Assembly: GCA_963737075.1 (NCBI GenBank)
Contig: CAVTRI010000001.1
Location: 2,170,001-2,234,000, forward strand
Length of the DNA: 64,000 bases
Origin: CAVTRI01 sp963737075
GTDB taxonomy: Bacteria; Actinomycetota; Acidimicrobiia; Acidimicrobiales; Palsa-688
Reading direction: 5' to 3'
Positions 41,990-51,657 of the stretch are shown here, in pieces. The translations under genes were made by a program, and so were the position numbers. Positions within the stretch are counted from its first letter, which is position 1. Every line of letters begins with the position of its first letter. Under the pieces are notes generated by a model. That model saw only the letters and a program-made list of their open reading frames with translations, made no database searches and had not been told where the DNA came from.

Positions 41990-43138
41990 GGCTGCGCCCT
42001 GACTGGCCTCGCTCGCCGCGGCGAGAACGCATGGCGACTCGCAGCCAAGGGCCACAAGCTGCGGGAGATCGGGCGGATGCTCGGTTATTCCCGGCATGCG
42101 GTAACGAACACGCTGCGGCGCGAACCGCTGCCCGCCGCGCCGGCGGCCTGGAGCGCCCCGCCAGGGCGGCTATCGCTCGACGACCGGGAGGAGATCCGGG
42201 TCGGTCTCGAGCGCGGCGACACCTTCACGGCGATCGCCGCCAGCCTCGGTCGGGCGGTGTCGACGGTCTCGCGAGAGGTCAACGCCAACGGGGGGCGATG
42301 CGGATATCGAGCCCACGCGGCTCACCAGCGGGCCTTCGAGCGGTCGAGGCGGCCAAAAACGCCGAAGCTCGCCTACGCGCGGCTGGCCGCGAAGGTGGCC
42401 GAGTGGCTGGAACAGTGGTGGTCTCCGGAGGAGATCTCCGCCCGCTTGCGCATGGAGTTCCCGGACGATCCGATGATGTGGGTGAGCCACGAGACGATCT
42501 ATATGTCGCTGTTCGTCGAGGGCCGTGGCCAGCTGCGACGCGAGCTCTCCCGTTGCCTGCGGAGCGGCCGGGCGCAGCGCCGGCCGCGCAGCCGGATCGA
42601 GAATCGAGGGAAGATCCCCGGGATGATCATGATCTCCGAGCGTCCGGCTGAGGTCGAAGATCGTGCCGTTCCCGGGCACTGGGAAGGCGATTTGATCATC
42701 GGCGAGGGCCATCGGTCCGCGGTCGGCACCCTGGTCGAGCGGACGAGCCGCTACGTCATCCTCCTCCATCTCCCTGATGGACGCGAAGCCGAGAAGGTCA
42801 ATGACGCTATGACGAACGCCGTCGTGGGAATGCCTGAGGCCTTCCGACGCGCCATCACCTGGGATCAGGGCAGGGAGATGTCGGCTCACGCCCAGTTCAC
42901 GATCGACACCGGCATCCAGATCTACTTCTGCGACCCTCACAGCCCCTGGCAGCGGCCCTCTAACGAGAACACCAACGGGCTGCTACGCCAATACATGCCG
43001 AAGGGCACCGACCTATCGGTCCACAGTGCCGACGATCTCGAGCGATTCGCGGTCAGCCTGAACAACCGTCCGCGCAAAGCCCTCGGATTTATGAAACCAT
43101 CCGAGAAGTTCGCCGAGCTTCTTGCACTGACCGGCTGA
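41990..43138 (+). mobile_element. IS30-family transposase, probably 5' truncated
   Basis: About 380 aa recognisable. N-terminal helix-turn-helix regions (KLREIGRMLGYSRHAVTNTL; RLSLDDREEIRVGLERGDTF, TAIAASLGRAVSTVSREVN), then the DDE domain: D in GHWEGDLIIGEGHRSAVGTL, D in AITWDQGREMSAHAQF, E in PSNENTNGLLRQYMPKGTDL. The frame runs upstream with no stop into unrelated repeat and rep sequence, and no start codon with a ribosome site is visible, so the real 5' end may be lost. Catalytic residues are intact. Confidence 0.85.
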
Positions 43139-43315
43139 ATCCGCCACCCTCGAAGTGGCCCCATACTCCTGGCGGGCGACACCATGGACCCGACGGAGTG
43201 CGCCCGGCGCCTCGCCGTCAGGCTCGCCGACGGCCCGCCGGGAACAGCGTTTGGGTCACTCGCCCACCGGAGGTAGCACCCGCGTATCCGACATCCGGCG
43301 AGGGACCCCAAGCTT

Positions 43316-44134
43316 TCAGCGAAGGTTCGTTGGTCTGACCGCGAGCTCGTATGCGCAGCTCGTCGATTCCTCAAAGATCTCTTCTTGCGCCATCGGTAAC
43401 AGCCGCTCGGCCAGTTCTCGCTCGAACTGGGTGACCCTGTCCCCCAGCACCTTCTGGTTCAGGAACGACGTAGAGAACACATAACCGGCGAGCGCGTCCA
43501 GACTCCAGCTGCGGGCGGTCGCGAACTCGAACTTCCCGACGTAATCGAAGCCGGCCCGGCGCAGCACTCGCTCATGAGGATTCTGTGCGATCGCCTCCTC
43601 CCACCCGGCCGGCACCCGATCGGCCGCTCCCACTCTGTGCATCCAGCCGTCGACCAGGTCTGCCATCGCCCTCTGCCACGGACACCCACCTTGGGAAGGC
43701 CCGCTGCTCCAGACGAGCGCCACCCCTCCGCGTGGCTCAAGCCATGTCAACAGCCTCCGAGCCACGACGGGCCGGTCCAACCGGTGAAAGGCGTTGCCAA
43801 CGGCGATGAGCTCGAAGTTCCCTTCCAGAGCCACCGTCTCGGCCGATCCGGTCGCCCATCTCGTGTTCTTGACCCCCAATATCTCTGCCTTTGCCCGGCC
43901 GAAGGCGACGAACTCCTCCTCCTGGTCGACGGCCCAGACCTCGGTGAAACGCTCGCAGAGAGCAAAGGTGATCTGGCCGGTGCCACAGGCCATATCCAGC
44001 AACCTTCCGCGACGCGTGACTGGCAACCGTTCGGAGAGATCGTCGAACAGATCCTGAGGATACGGAGGCCGGAACCGGTCGTAGAAGCGCGCCGTTTCTT
44101 CGTAGAGGTCAGTCCTGCACTCCAACTCGGGCAC
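43316..44134 (-). CDS. Class I SAM-dependent methyltransferase
   Basis: 272 aa. Motif I GRLLDMACGTGQITFALCER, motif II acidic VWAVDQEEEF, then FELIAVGNAFHRLDRPVVAR and LEPRGGVALVWSSGP. N-terminal ARFYDRFRPPYPQDLFDDL is typical of small-molecule methyltransferases of the methyltransf_11/25 type. GTG at 44134. Substrate unknown. It lies just outside IS30, and the right limit of the mobile region may be before it. Confidence 0.9.
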   Translation of the reverse strand: MPELECRTDLYEETARFYDRFRPPYPQDLFDDLSERLPVTRRGRLLDMACGTGQITFALCERFTEVWAVDQEEEFVAFGRAKAEILGVKNTRWATGSAETVALEGNFELIAVGNAFHRLDRPVVARRLLTWLEPRGGVALVWSSGPSQGGCPWQRAMADLVDGWMHRVGAADRVPAGWEEAIAQNPHERVLRRAGFDYVGKFEFATARSWSLDALAGYVFSTSFLNQKVLGDRVTQFERELAERLLPMAQEEIFEESTSCAYELAVRPTNLR

Positions 44135-44437
44135 CCAGGCATCATCGCACGCACACCATCAGCGACGCGCCGGCGCCAAGGTATCGGTCCGGGCGCACAG
44201 ATGACTCGCACCGAACTCCGGTCCCCAGACGGCGCGCCCGATTGACGGCTCCGCTTACAGGTCCACTCGCCACAACATCGGCCGGAGCCGGTGCTTACTG
44301 TCACGTCTCCTCGACGCGTGGTAGAGGACCTCGAGTGAACACTCGGCGGCCGTCGGGAGCACGCTCGTCAGGCCACGGTGGCCGAGGAGGGTGACGATCC
44401 TCCACGCCTGGATGCCGAATCCTGATGCAGGCTTGGC
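44135..44437. other. Intergenic stretch with no recognised gene
   Basis: 303 bases between the methyltransferase start and the PIN remnant. Reading frames on both strands are short and show no recognisable domain. It may contain the promoter of the methyltransferase. Confidence 0.4.
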
Positions 44438-44849
44438 TTACACGCGCCGAATGCGTCGCTGCAGATCCAGGATCTCAAGGAGATGACGGATGTCGTCGGA
44501 GTCGGAAGTGAGCACCTCAAATCCGGGCCGATCGCTCGTGACGAGAGCGACGAGCGCGTCTAGCACGTCGGTCGTGGCTGCGGCGCCCAGCAGCTCACCG
44601 GCACGGCGGGAGATGGGCCCGTCAGCGACCACGATGTCGGCGCCGGACAGGACCTCCGCAAGACGGGCCTGGTGAGAGGATCCTCGCCAAAGCTTCGGCG
44701 ATAGCGGGCGCGGGCACGACTGGACGCTGATCTGCCCGCTGGACCTCCGCGATGAGCGCCCAGGTGTCCCGATCTCCCCGGTCGAGCGCGATAAGAGCTC
44801 CGGCGTCGAGGACTCTCACGCAACGGGCAGCGTCACCGTCAAGCCCCAT
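44438..44849 (-). pseudogene. PIN-domain toxin, frameshifted near 44690
   Basis: The first part reads VRVLDAGALIALDRGDRDTW, ALIAEVQRADQRPVVPAPAI, AEALAR, with the first catalytic Asp of the PIN fold. The second part, in another frame, reads GADIVVADGPISRRAGELLG, TTDVLDALVALVTSDRPGFE and TSDSDDIRHLLEIL, with the remaining acidic residues. A normal PIN protein of about 130 aa results if the frames are joined. Starts at 44849 (ATG), 44819 (GTG) or further upstream are possible. No antitoxin gene was recognised upstream. Confidence 0.75.
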
Positions 44850-45149
44850 CGAAACCTCGAACGGGGCCGCCGACGCACGCTTAACTAAAGACACGACGAA
44901 CGTCGGATGCTACGGCCCGGGTCGGGCCGCACACTAGAAGCCGTGCAATCGGCCAAGCAGGCACCTCGGGGACGGTCTTGAGCTCTGCGCGAGCGGGGCG
45001 TTGAGGCAGGGCGCACTACCCGGGCGGCGAACAGAATCCGCACCACTGCTGTCGAGAGCGTCGCCCGGGCCCTGAATCGGGGCCCATGTTGTCCGGCGTG
45101 TCGTCGCTGGCGTTATATTCACGAACAACGAGAGATAGGGGGACTGGAA

Positions 45150-46426
45150 ATGAAGCGCCTCATCGGGAAGGCCCTTGCGGTGCTGGTTGTCGTGGGTTGT
45201 TGGCGGCCTGCAGCAGTTCTTCGAAGGGCTCGACTTCAGGGGGAGGGACCTTTGGCTCGGTGGGTGGGGCTTCGGCGGCCCAGAACACCGCCAGCGCTCC
45301 CGGTGTGAGCCCTACGACGGTGAAGGTTGGCCTCATCACGGAGATGACCGGCGTGGCGTCGTCCCAGGCCCTGCCGGGAATACCGGCTGGCTTCAACGCC
45401 CGGATCGCGCTGCAAAACGCCGAGGGAGGGGTCTATGGCCGCAAGATCACCTTCATTACCGAAGATGACACTTCCAGTCCGGCCGGCAACGCCACCGCCG
45501 CAGGGGTGGAGCTGACCCGTGGCGTCTTCGCCGTGGATGACAATAGCGCTTTGGCGTTCGCAGCCGCCCAGACCTTCAAGTCCCAGGGCATCCCGGTCGT
45601 CGGTGGCGGATATGACGGCCCCGAGTGGTCCCAAGACCCGAACATGTTCTCCACCAGCTACTCCCAGTTCGCCAAAGAGCCTCGGTACGCGGTGGATCCG
45701 ACTCTTCTCAAGAAGGCGGGCGCCCACCGCTTCGCCGTGATCGGCTATGGCATCTCACCAAGCTCATCGTTGGCAGCTAAATACGAATCGCTGTCCCTGC
45801 AGCAGGCCGGGTTCAGCGTCCCCTACCTCAATACCTCTCTGCCGTTCGGCACCGTGAACACGACAGCTGTTGCCCTGCAGATGAAGCAAGAGAACGTCGA
45901 CAGCATCGTGGCCCCCATCGATGCCAATACGGAGCTGGCCATCGTGAACTCTGGAATACAGGCTGGAATCAAGTGGCGTTACGTCTCTCTGGCCACCGGC
46001 TACGGCCAGGCCTGGCTCGACAACCCACAAGCCGTGGCCAGCACCCAACAGGCTTACTTCGGGGTGCTGCAGGTGCCCGTCGAGCTGCACACGCCGGCCG
46101 CCATCGCCGAGCAGGCTGCCTTCAAGAAGTATGCGAACTTCTCCGGGGTGCCGGGCTTCGACTGGACAGAGGGGTGGACCTCTGCCGACCTGTTGATCAA
46201 AGGCCTTCAGGTTGCGGGCCGGAACCCCACCCGTGCGTCCTTCATTGCAAACCTCCGCAAGGTAACTTCCTATGACGCCGGCGGCCTACTACCGACCCCT
46301 GTCAACTTCGAGCAGTACCAGACGCCACCCCCGCGCCAGTGCGGCTACGCCGTCCAACTCATCGGGCACGGATTTGTGCCCACCTCCACCCAGGCGGCTT
46401 GCAGCGACCTGGTGCCAGGAACCTGA
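45150..46426 (+). pseudogene. LivK-type substrate-binding lipoprotein, frameshift in the signal peptide
   Basis: ATG at 45150 follows TAGGGGGAC and starts MKRLIGKALAVLVVVG, a basic-hydrophobic signal; one base later in frame the lipobox LLAACSSSSKGST follows. The shift lies near 45196-45206 (GTGGGTTGTTGG). The mature part is a complete periplasmic-binding fold: TVKVGLITEMTGVASSQALP, ARIALQNAEGGVYGRKITFI, GYDGPEWSQDPNMFSTSYSQ, ATGYGQAWLDNPQAV, ending CGYAVQLIGHGF. About 425 aa. No permease or ATPase genes adjoin it, so it would share a transporter elsewhere. Confidence 0.82.
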
Positions 46427-46608
46427 GGAGCTGGCGCCGCAGCATGCATCGGGTGCGGCCCTCTGAGGCTGCTCAGAGCGTTCCCGAGCACGCCATCAGC
46501 GATCGACGGATACCTCAACGTATCGACGTGCCACTACCGCCGTTCCGATCTAGGGTGGTCGCGGTCGAGATTCGGTCGGCCGTCAGGGCACGGTCACGGA
46601 ATGGGGGG

Positions 46609-48634
46609 ATGATGGAACAGGGCGCGACTTCTACGTCCGGGAGCAGGGACCCGGTTTTCGACGTTCCCTTTGTGGATGTGGACGAGTGGCGGGACGAGCC
46701 GGTTCGGCATTGTTATGTGCATGGGGGTTTTGAGGGCACCGATACCCGGTTCGCTGTGCATTTCCCTCCCGCCGACCGTTACGAGGGGCGGTTCTTTCAT
46801 CCGGTGTACGCGGTGCCGGGGAACGAGCACACTGTCAGCAGCGGCTTCATGCCAGGCTCGGAGGGGTGGACGACGTTCGCCTTGTCGAGCGGCGCGTATT
46901 TCGTGGAGTCGAACCAAGGGCGACTCGAAAGATTTCCAGGTGAAGACTGGCCGCTCTCCGGTTATCGGGCGTCGGTCGCGGTGGCCAGGTATTCGAGGTT
47001 GCTGGCGGCGGAGATGTACGGCGAGCACCGCCCGTACGGATACATATTCGGGGGTAGCGGAGGCGCCTATCGGACGATGAGCTGCTTCGAGAACGCCATC
47101 GGCGTGTGGGACGGAGCGGTGCCGTACATCCACGGTACAGCCATGAGCATTCCCAATATGTTCACCGTGCAATTCCACGCCATGCGGGTTCTAGGAGACA
47201 GGTTTGCCGGGATCGTGGATGCGATCGAGCCGGGTGGCAGCGGGGACATGTTCGCCGGCTTGAACGCCGAGGAGCGGGAGGCGCTGGCCGAGGTGACCCG
47301 GATGGGCTTCCCGCCCCGGGCCTGGTTCGACGTGCAACGCATCGCCTCACAATACCTCGCCGTATGGTCCGACCTCATCGACAACGTGATGAAATGGGAC
47401 CCCGAGTAGTTTGAGGAATTCTGGAGGGTGCCCGGCTACCTGGGCTTCAACCCCCCCGAGTCGCTGACCAAGGCCCGGGTGCAGCACAAGGCCACCGTGG
47501 CCCAAACGATCACCACTCAAGACGCGTTCGAGCGGGGCCTGCGACTCCCTCGCTTCCACGCCATCGGCGTCAAACCCGACATGCCAGCGGCGCTGCGGAT
47601 CAGTGTTCTTCCCGACAAGAGCCTTCAGGGGGGCGACCCTAACAGTGACCAGCGGAGCGGCATCCGGTCAGGTCCTGTCAGTCGTCGATGTGGTCGGCGA
47701 CATCATTGTCCCGGGCTTCGGTCCCGAGCACCGAGAAGGAACGAGTGGCATCTCGGTCGGTGACGAGGTGTTGATAGACAACTCGGGGTATCTGGCCTCC
47801 CAGACCTACCACCGCCACCAAGTCCACCCTGACTTCCCCCAGTGGGACCAGTTCCAGGTCGCCGGGCAACCCGTCTACCCCCAGCGACCCAGGCTCATCG
47901 GTCCACGTTCGGCCAGGTGGTCTGCAGGCTCGGTACAGACGGGGCGGTTTGCGGGGAAGATGATCGTGGTCCAGAACCTCATGGACGAGGCCGCCTACCC
48001 GAGTCAGGCCGAGTACTACCACCGATTGGTCAAGGCCGCGCTGGGCCCCCGGACCGATGAGCACTACCGGCTGTGGTTTATCGACCATGCCATGCACGGC
48101 CATCCCACCGTCGCTCCCGGTGACCCCAGACCGGTCCGGACGACCCGGACCATCAGTTACATCGGCGTGCTCCACCAAGCCCTGCGGGACCTCGCCGACT
48201 GGGTCGAAAGAGGCCTGGTACCACCGGCCAGCACCGACTACAAGGTCATAGACGGCCAGGTGTTCGTGCCGCCCGCAGCGACAGCCCGAAAGGGAATCCA
48301 AGCGGTCGTCACCCTCACCGCCAACGGCTACCCACGCGCCGAGGTCGCAGCCGGGCAAGCCGTGGAGTTCCGCGGGGTAGCCGAGGTACCCCCCGGTGGA
48401 GGCACCATCGTCTCAGCCGAATGGGACTTCGACGGCGCCGGCGAATACCCACTCCGCGAGGCGGGGATCGACGGCGACTACTCCCGTGTCACCGTTACCG
48501 CCACCCACACTTTCACCGAGCCCGGCACCTACTTCCCCGCCTTGCGGGTAGCTTCCCAACGTCAAGGCGACGCCAACACCCCCCACACCCGCATACTCAA
48601 CCTCGCCCGCACACGCGTCATCGTCCGATCGTAA
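46609..48634 (+). pseudogene. Alpha/beta hydrolase with C-terminal PKD-like domain, TAG and frameshift
   Basis: About 675 codons. N-terminal part: RFAVHFPPADRYEGRFFHPV, YAVPGNEHT, the nucleophile elbow GYIFGGSGGAYRTMSCFENA, VDAIEPGGSGDMFAGLNAEE. At 47407 a TAG interrupts DPE-FEEFWRVPGYLGFNPP, where a Tyr codon would fit. At about 47627-47632 a run of six G causes a shift before ATLTVTSGAASGQVLSVVDV. The last part has WFIDHAMHGHP and a PKD-like end (VSAEWDFDGAGEYP, TVTATHTFTEPGTYFPAL). No signal peptide. ATG 46609 or 46612 follows a G-rich site. Probably an esterase; substrate unknown. Confidence 0.78.
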
Positions 48635-48655
48635 TTCCGAGGGGAGCCAACGCCA

Positions 48656-49330
48656 ATGTTTCCCACAGCTGGCCAGCTTGTGACCGAGACGTTTGAATAC
48701 GACGGTGGCCGGCGGGTCACGGCATATGTCCCGCCCGCTCCGCCCGAGGCCATCGTCTTCGCCGGTGACGGCCAGTTGATCGCGTCGTGGGGAGACGTCC
48801 TCGAGGCGGCCGACCTACCGCCCATGATGATCATCGGTGCACACCGCCTGGACGATGAGACGCTGCGGCTCCATGAGTACTCACCGGGCGAGAGCACAGC
48901 CGCGTTCGCCTTTGACCCTGAACGGTTCGCGGCACACGAGAAGTTCTTCGTCGATGACGTCCGCCGATGGGCGCAGTCGCGCTTCGACGTCGCGCTGCCT
49001 GCCGACCGAACCGCGGTGTTCGGTGTCTCGGCGAGTGCAGAGCTGGCGCTCGCCATGGGACTTTGCCATCCCGACATCTACGGCGCGGTCTTCGCCGCGT
49101 CGCCGGGTGGAGGTTATCGACCGCCTGCCGTGATGCCGAGCTCACTTCCGCGTACGTACCTCGTCGCCGGCACGCAGGAGCCCTTCTTTCTCGAGAACGC
49201 CACACGGTGGGCCGTCGCACTGCGCGACGCGGGTGCGGACGTTGTCATAACCGAGCGGGACGGGTCGCACGGCGACGCGTTCTGGAGAGAAGAATTCCCG
49301 CTGATGGTGGCGTGGGCGTATGGACGATGA
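48656..49330 (+). CDS. Small alpha/beta hydrolase, esterase type
   Basis: 224 aa. AIVFAGDGQLIASWGDVLEA, MMIIGAHRLDDETLRLHEYS, the Ser elbow TAVFGVSASAELALAMGLCH, TYLVAGTQEPFFLENATRWA with a likely Asp/Glu region, and ERDGSHGDAFWREEFPLMV with the catalytic His. It resembles enterochelin-esterase/esterase-D-like proteins. ATG at 48656 is 21 bases after the previous hydrolase, so the two are probably cotranscribed. No signal peptide. Substrate unknown. Confidence 0.85.
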   Translation: MFPTAGQLVTETFEYDGGRRVTAYVPPAPPEAIVFAGDGQLIASWGDVLEAADLPPMMIIGAHRLDDETLRLHEYSPGESTAAFAFDPERFAAHEKFFVDDVRRWAQSRFDVALPADRTAVFGVSASAELALAMGLCHPDIYGAVFAASPGGGYRPPAVMPSSLPRTYLVAGTQEPFFLENATRWAVALRDAGADVVITERDGSHGDAFWREEFPLMVAWAYGR

Positions 49331-49350
49331 GCATCGCAGACGGTTCGGGG

Positions 49351-49557
49351 TCAGTAGTCGTTCTTGAAGGCGAAGTAGGAACCGCGAATGGTTCCGGCCA
49401 GCTTTGACTTCCCCTGCGCGAACTTGAACGGCGGGGCGAGCTCCGCGGGGACTTCCATCCCTTCAGAGAGCTTGAACCCGACCGCTCGCTTCTCCCGGTC
49501 GTCGACGGTGTACATCACATTGATGGACAGACCGCTCTCGTAGAAGACGTAGGCCAT
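49351..49557 (-). CDS. Small hypothetical protein
   Basis: 68 aa, not recognised. MAYVFYESGLSINVMYTVDD, REKRAVGFKLSEGMEVPAEL, ending IRGSYFAFKNDY. Codons end mostly in G or C, as in neighbouring genes, and the composition is protein-like, which supports a real gene. Converges with the esterase gene. No signal or membrane segment. Confidence 0.5.
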   Translation of the reverse strand: MAYVFYESGLSINVMYTVDDREKRAVGFKLSEGMEVPAELAPPFKFAQGKSKLAGTIRGSYFAFKNDY

Positions 49558-49707
49558 TCGGATGGTCGTGATCCAGACCGACGGTCGAGACGGTGTTGAA
49601 ATCCACGGTACAAGGCGTTATGGCAGTCCTCTCTCATGTGGGCGTGTCCATGGTCCCGCCTCGAACCGGGGCGGGATCGTCCAGTAGTTGGGCTCTCGTT
49701 TCGAAAG

Positions 49708-49715
49708 TAGTACTA
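49708..49715. promoter_or_regulatory. TAGTACTA palindrome before tetR
   Basis: A perfect 8-base palindrome, TAGTACTA, 8 bases before the tetR start codon in an A/T-rich leader. Position suits autorepression by the encoded TetR; not tested. Confidence 0.4.
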
Positions 49716-49723
49716 TCACTAAT

Positions 49724-50371
49724 ATGGAGAGAGATGTCAAGACCGGCCGCCCGTACGAGGGAGCCGCCCGCCAGGCGCGTACTCGCCGCACCCGGGCCGC
49801 CGTCGTCGAGGCAGCCCGTAACCTCTTCCTCGAGCGCGGCTACACAGCGACGACGATCGAGGCGATCAGCGACCGCTCCGACACTCCCCAGCCGACGGTG
49901 TACCGACTGTTTTCCTCCAAGCTCGGCATCCTCAAGTCTTTGCTCGACGTCTCGATCGGAGGTGACGACCAGCCGGTTGCCATGCTCGACCGCTCGGAGG
50001 TCCGAGCCCTTCTCTCAGACGAGGACCCGACCAACCACGTAGCGGAGTTCTGTGCGCTTCTCCGAGAGGTGATGGCCCGAGCCGGACCTGTTTACCGTAT
50101 CCTCGCCGACGCGGCCAGGTCCGACCAAGAGGCTGCTTCGCTGCTCGCCGAGATCGCTCGCCAACGTCACGAGGGGCAGCGCCGGGTCGCACGCTCACTC
50201 GCTCATTCGGGTGCTCTGCGGGTCGGGCTCCGAGAGCGCGATGCGGCCGACATCATCCACGCCCTTGCGTCTCCGGAGGTCTACGGGTTACTCGTATTCG
50301 ACCGAGGCTGGAGCGGCGACCGATACGAGAAGTGGCTCAGGTCGATCCTCATCGACCAGCTTCTCGCGTAG
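49724..50371 (+). CDS. TetR-family regulator
   Basis: 215 aa. RTRAAVVEAARNLFLERGYT, ATTIEAISDRSDTPQPTVYR, LFSSKLGILKSLLDV is the DNA-binding domain. The C-terminal part has FCALLREVMARAGPVYRILA. ATG at 49724 (MERDVKTGRPYEG) is chosen over an earlier start because the palindrome and A/T-rich leader lie directly before it. Stands between the hydrolases and two secreted protein genes; its targets are unknown. Confidence 0.9.
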   Translation: MERDVKTGRPYEGAARQARTRRTRAAVVEAARNLFLERGYTATTIEAISDRSDTPQPTVYRLFSSKLGILKSLLDVSIGGDDQPVAMLDRSEVRALLSDEDPTNHVAEFCALLREVMARAGPVYRILADAARSDQEAASLLAEIARQRHEGQRRVARSLAHSGALRVGLRERDAADIIHALASPEVYGLLVFDRGWSGDRYEKWLRSILIDQLLA

Positions 50372-50550
50372 TCATGTCATCAGGCTTCCTCGACAGGGAG
50401 ACCAATGTATGGGTCGTCAATGGACTAATGGGTGGCCGCTGCCATCAGGATCGCGAGCGTGACCCGACTTGACTCATCTTCAGTCGCTCATCTAGGTTTC
50501 GCACCCGATTCGCCTGGGCAGGCGAATCTACACAGAAGGGGTACAAACAA

Positions 50551-50904
50551 ATGAGGTCACGACCGGTGTTCGCCGGCCTTGCCGCCGGCGCGGCCGCGAT
50601 CGGCTCCATAGCGTTCGGCGGGGTGGCAGCCTGGGCCACCCCATCGGGTGGTTCGGCGGCGGACAACGTCTGGGTGCACGGTGGGTCCAACATGGGCGAA
50701 TGCTCGGCCTATCTGGGGCAACTTGACGTTCCGGGTGTCGGCAACGTCAGGGCCGAGGTCAACCACGTCATCAAGGAATACGGGTCCTATCTCGGACTCT
50801 CGAGTCCGGGTGATCTCTATTCCGTGCGGGCCAAGCAATCCGTCAACCTGGCCCCGGTCGACGAGTGCCTGCCCCGGCAGTTACCGGGCGGCGGGTCCGG
50901 CTGA
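50551..50904 (+). CDS. Small secreted protein, unknown function
   Basis: 117 aa. MRSRPVFAGLAAGAAAIGSI, AFGGVAAWATPSGG is a Sec signal peptide with likely cleavage after AWA. The mature part (about 88 aa) has two Cys (GECSAYLGQ and VDECLPRQ) that could form a disulfide, and VGNVRAEVNHVIKEYGSYLG. No domain recognised. GAAGGGG precedes the ATG. The next gene, 46 bases downstream, is also a small secreted protein, suggesting they act together. Confidence 0.75.
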   Translation: MRSRPVFAGLAAGAAAIGSIAFGGVAAWATPSGGSAADNVWVHGGSNMGECSAYLGQLDVPGVGNVRAEVNHVIKEYGSYLGLSSPGDLYSVRAKQSVNLAPVDECLPRQLPGGGSG

Positions 50905-50949
50905 CCCGGCGGCCGACTCTCACATCATTCGAAAGAAAGGTACCAGCAG

Positions 50950-51534
50950 ATGAACAAGAGAATCCCGAAGCTTCGCTCGATGCTCCTGGCTGGGGCGATC
51001 GCCTCAGCCGGCGTGATCAGCCTTCTAAACTTCTCGGCCCTGTCGGCGTCAGCTGCCTCGTCCACCAATCCGTCGCACACGTGCACCAACGACACGTACT
51101 TCGACCTTGACAGCGGCCAGGTCGTGTTCCTGACCAACGGTGGAGTGTCACACGGAGGCTGCGTGTCCACCGACGCCAAATACGGATACGCCGACCTTGC
51201 CAACGAGCCGGTCCTGTCCAACGCCGCTCTCGTCTCCAACTGCAAGCTGATCGCCCAAAGCTTCCAGGACATGGCGAAGGCCGTCCCCCTGCCCGCCAGC
51301 ATCGGCACGCGGACGTTCACCAGTTCCTCGGCCTTGGGCACGTACGTGTTCCAAGATATCTTCGGGCCCAATCCGTCAACCTGTACCGCCATTTTGGCGG
51401 CCGATCACGCCACCATCGCGAATCCCGGACCGGACGGTCAGCCCTATGACGTCTACTACACCGGCGGATCAGGACCGAAGACGACGTTCGCCCCCGGCGT
51501 ACCCGCCGACATCGCCTTCCTCTTCGGCAGTTAA
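50950..51534 (+). CDS. Small secreted protein, unknown function
   Basis: 194 aa. MNKRIPKLRSMLLAGAIASA, GVISLLNFSALSASAASS is a Sec signal with an ASA-A cleavage site. The mature part has four Cys (SHTCTND, GGCVSTD, SNCKLI, STCTAI), fitting two disulfides, and ends TTFAPGVPADIAFLFGS. No family recognised. Probably cotranscribed with the preceding secreted protein gene. It could be an exported structural or binding protein (inference). Confidence 0.78.
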   Translation: MNKRIPKLRSMLLAGAIASAGVISLLNFSALSASAASSTNPSHTCTNDTYFDLDSGQVVFLTNGGVSHGGCVSTDAKYGYADLANEPVLSNAALVSNCKLIAQSFQDMAKAVPLPASIGTRTFTSSSALGTYVFQDIFGPNPSTCTAILAADHATIANPGPDGQPYDVYYTGGSGPKTTFAPGVPADIAFLFGS

Positions 51535-51657
51535 TCGTAGGTGAATGCTGCCGGGGCATCCGCCCCGGCAGGATTCAAGGCCCGTGCCCTGTCGGTGGCC
51601 AACCAGCTTCGTTGTGAGCGCCCTCCCGCATCTCGACCGAGGGTGCTGGCGGCGAAG

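Noticed and set aside
41465..43138. Single 557-aa protein including the IS30 transposase
   Set aside because: Its first 170 residues come from the sbcC/int repeat and the antisense of the rep remnant, so the long frame is an accidental fusion.
47407..47409. TAG read as pyrrolysine
   Set aside because: No pyl gene is in view, the family is not known for it, and a second lesion (a frameshift) lies in the same gene.
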